Of a stretch of DNA of 6,247 nucleotides, positions 4,977 to 6,247 are shown one piece after another. How positions within the stretch are numbered: the first letter of the stretch is position 1; each line of letters starts with the position of its first letter. This DNA is from Desulfobulbaceae bacterium (lineage in GTDB: Bacteria > Desulfobacterota > Desulfobulbia > Desulfobulbales > Desulfocapsaceae): positions 1-6,247 of the forward strand of contig JAUVON010000174.1 of NCBI GenBank assembly GCA_030599175.1, in the 5' to 3' direction. Below the pieces are notes generated by a model. The model was given only the letters and a program-made list of their open reading frames with translations. It had not been told where the DNA came from and searched no databases. The translations under genes were made by a program, and so were the position numbers.

Positions 4977-5696
4977 CTATAAAAATATCTTTTTTAAATC
5001 TCTGGAATCCAATTGTCTATACTTTCCGCTTGGGAGGTTACCAAGAAATAACTTGCCGTATGCGGTTCGTTTGAGATGTAGAACCGGGTGACCTGAATGA
5101 GCAAACATTTTTTTTACCTGACGCTTTCTGCCTTCATGGATAGTTATTCTGATGAGGCTGTTGTCGCCTTTTTGGGACAAAAGAGCAATTTTTGCGGGTG
5201 CGGTCATTTTACCTTCGAGTAAAATTCCTTTTTCTAAGGCGGCAATTGCCGCTCGGCGTGGGTGTCCTTTGACTAGAGCTTCATAGGTTTTATTGGTCTC
5301 GTGGCTCGGGTGCTGGACCTTTTGAGCAAACTGTCCGTCGTTTGTTAAGATGAGGGCACCCTCCGTATCAAGGTCTAACCGGCCAACGGGGAAAAGTCGG
5401 GCGGATACATTTTTGATAAGAGAGACAACTACAGGTCTGCCCTGTGGATCGGAGAGGGTTGTCACATATCCCTTTGGTTTATTGAGGAGAAAATAGGTCA
5501 CCTTTTCTTTACTTTTCACAGAGTTACCGTCCCAGGTAACTCTGCTTTTACCGGGTATAACCTTTTTTCCCATCTCAATTACAACAGTACCATCCACGGC
5601 TATCCTGCCTGAAGCTATAAGTTTCTCACACTTTCTCCTGGAGGCGACACCGCATTGGGCAAGGTATTTTTGCAGGCGAATCGGAGTATTACTCAT
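4977..5696 (-). CDS. rluB: RsuA/RluB-family rRNA pseudouridine synthase
   Basis: Enzyme that isomerises a specific uridine of ribosomal RNA to pseudouridine. The 239-residue protein starts with an S4 RNA-binding domain (about residues 6-52: RLQKYLAQCGVASRRKCEKL, then SGRIAVDG). The catalytic domain follows: YFLLNKPKGYVTT at 68-80, the active-site motif GRLDLDTEGALILTNDG at 105-121 with catalytic Asp108, and IHEGRKRQVKKMF at 186-198. This is the RsuA/RluB/RluE/RluF family. The overall look, with an S4 domain and no C-terminal extension, resembles the short RluB of Gram-positive bacteria, so 23S rRNA is the more likely target, but RsuA-type action on 16S cannot be excluded. The start is ATG 5696, three bases after the stop of the preceding small gene, without a clear Shine-Dalgarno, suggesting coupled translation. 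Confidence 0.9.
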   Translation of the reverse strand: MSNTPIRLQKYLAQCGVASRRKCEKLIASGRIAVDGTVVIEMGKKVIPGKSRVTWDGNSVKSKEKVTYFLLNKPKGYVTTLSDPQGRPVVVSLIKNVSARLFPVGRLDLDTEGALILTNDGQFAQKVQHPSHETNKTYEALVKGHPRRAAIAALEKGILLEGKMTAPAKIALLSQKGDNSLIRITIHEGRKRQVKKMFAHSGHPVLHLKRTAYGKLFLGNLPSGKYRQLDSRDLKKIFL

Positions 5697-5699
5697 ATG

Positions 5700-5954
5700 C
5701 TATTCTTGGGGCGTATCAGCCTGGGGATTGTGTTCCTCAAGAAGAAAAAAACGGTGATATTCCTGCTTGGTTAGATGTTTTTTTATGAGGGCCATAAAAG
5801 CTGTGATATGGCTGTCAATTTCTTCAGAAGTAACTCTTGATGACAGCGTTTCTGCAAATTCTGGTCGGCCACTGAGCCAGAGAAACGTGGCAAAGGACTG
5901 GCGATCCAACTCTTCGCTTAAACCAAAGCAGATTTTATCCGGGTCTAATTTCAT
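5700..5954 (-). CDS. Hypothetical protein of 84 residues, coupled to yjbQ and rluB
   Basis: I do not recognise this family. The product is small, soluble-looking and probably mostly helical, with no membrane segment or signal peptide, a single cysteine (Cys9) and an acidic C-terminal tail (LLEEHNPQADTPQE). A hydrophobic-aromatic patch FATFLWLSGRPEF (21-33) and a charged helix-like stretch about 43-73 are the main features. The start is taken as ATG 5954 because it overlaps the yjbQ stop as ATGA, the classic coupling geometry. An in-frame TTG at 5969 has AAGG four bases upstream and cannot be fully excluded; it would add five residues. The stop lies three bases before the pseudouridine synthase start. 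Its tight placement between two conserved genes argues for a real gene, possibly lineage-specific. Confidence 0.7.
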   Translation of the reverse strand: MKLDPDKICFGLSEELDRQSFATFLWLSGRPEFAETLSSRVTSEEIDSHITAFMALIKKHLTKQEYHRFFLLEEHNPQADTPQE

Positions 5955-6247
5955 AATACTATTTTCCAATGCACCTTGCGTGTTCTGGGCCCGTCAAATT
6001 CACAAAAAAATACCCTCTGCCAGGTGCCCAGTTGCAGTTTACCATCTATAATATTGATAACCAGAGAAGTTCCAACAAGAGAAGACATTATATGGGCAGG
6101 AGAGTTACCTTCAAGATGTTTATAGTTAAGGTTCGGTACTATATGGAGTAATCCTTTTATGATATCATCGCATACATCAGGATCTGCCCCCTCATTGATC
6201 GTAAGACCGGCAGTGGTATGCGGGTTGAAAAGATAACAGATCCCGGA
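5951..6247 (-). CDS. yjbQ: YjbQ/UPF0047-family protein, 5' end cut by the window
   Basis: The frame is open from the window edge to TGA at 5953-5951, encoding the last 98 residues of a UPF0047 (YjbQ, TIGR00149) protein; full family members are about 135-140 residues, so roughly 40 are missing. Family hallmarks in order, numbered from the window edge, are HTTAGLTINEGADPDV (10-25), YKHLEGNSPAHI (42-53), the strand SLVGTSLVIN, and LGTWQRVFFCEFDGPRTR (73-90). E. coli YjbQ was reported to have weak thiamine-phosphate synthase activity, but the physiological role of the family is unsettled. The conserved histidines (His10, His44, His52) and acidic residues expected at its metal-like site are present. 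The stop overlaps the ATG of the next gene by ATGA. No start codon is inside the window. Confidence 0.92.
   Translation of the reverse strand, partial: SGICYLFNPHTTAGLTINEGADPDVCDDIIKGLLHIVPNLNYKHLEGNSPAHIMSSLVGTSLVINIIDGKLQLGTWQRVFFCEFDGPRTRKVHWKIVL

Noticed and set aside
5955..5969. TTG-initiated extension of the 84-residue gene
   Set aside because: The ATG at 5954 forms an ATGA overlap with the yjbQ stop, a more typical start; the TTG lies inside yjbQ with a short Shine-Dalgarno spacing.

Overview
This window reads as an ordinary, well-packed chromosomal segment from a Gram-negative bacterium, most likely a Desulfobacterota (former Deltaproteobacteria) member, possibly of the Desulfobulbales. 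The basis is indirect. The F0 membrane genes (atpZ-like, atpI, atpB, atpE) form their own operon, with no F1 genes or atpF following before a strong terminator, a split arrangement known from that phylum. From memory, the c-subunit sequence resembles those of Desulfobulbaceae. No phage, insertion-sequence, tRNA, rRNA or CRISPR gene was recognised.

Layout. Positions 1-114 are a leader with a weak promoter candidate. Positions 115-1930 (+) hold the F0 operon: AtpZ/AtpI-family protein, subunit I, subunit a and subunit c. It ends in a textbook intrinsic terminator (1967-2000). Positions 2001-2285 are non-coding and hold two unrelated oddities: a nested inverted repeat with perfect 17-bp inner arms and 9-bp outer arms (2050-2170), and a CTCTGTG motif repeated three times at a 9-bp period (2220-2246). 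Positions 2286-4356 (+) hold a nucleoside phosphorylase-family gene followed after one base by rimO, the ribosomal protein S12 methylthiotransferase.

From 4357 on, all genes lie on the minus strand. Read in their direction of transcription they are: a truncated yjbQ (UPF0047) gene running off the window end, an 84-residue protein of unknown function overlapping it by ATGA, an RsuA/RluB-type pseudouridine synthase three bases further on, a 237-bp spacer rich in inverted repeats, and an HU/IHF-family DNA-binding protein with its own terminator. rimO and the HU/IHF gene converge.

How the genes fit together. The first operon builds the membrane rotor/stator part of ATP synthase (a and c subunits) plus its assembly helpers. 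The remainder is translation-related (rimO on ribosomal protein S12, the pseudouridine synthase on rRNA), nucleotide salvage and nucleoid architecture. No new multi-gene system was found. The points most worth a second look are the 2050-2170 structured element, the paired palindromes in the HU/IHF leader, the period-9 repeat, and the small unknown gene coupled between yjbQ and the pseudouridine synthase. The truncated yjbQ has no start codon inside the window and is easily missed.
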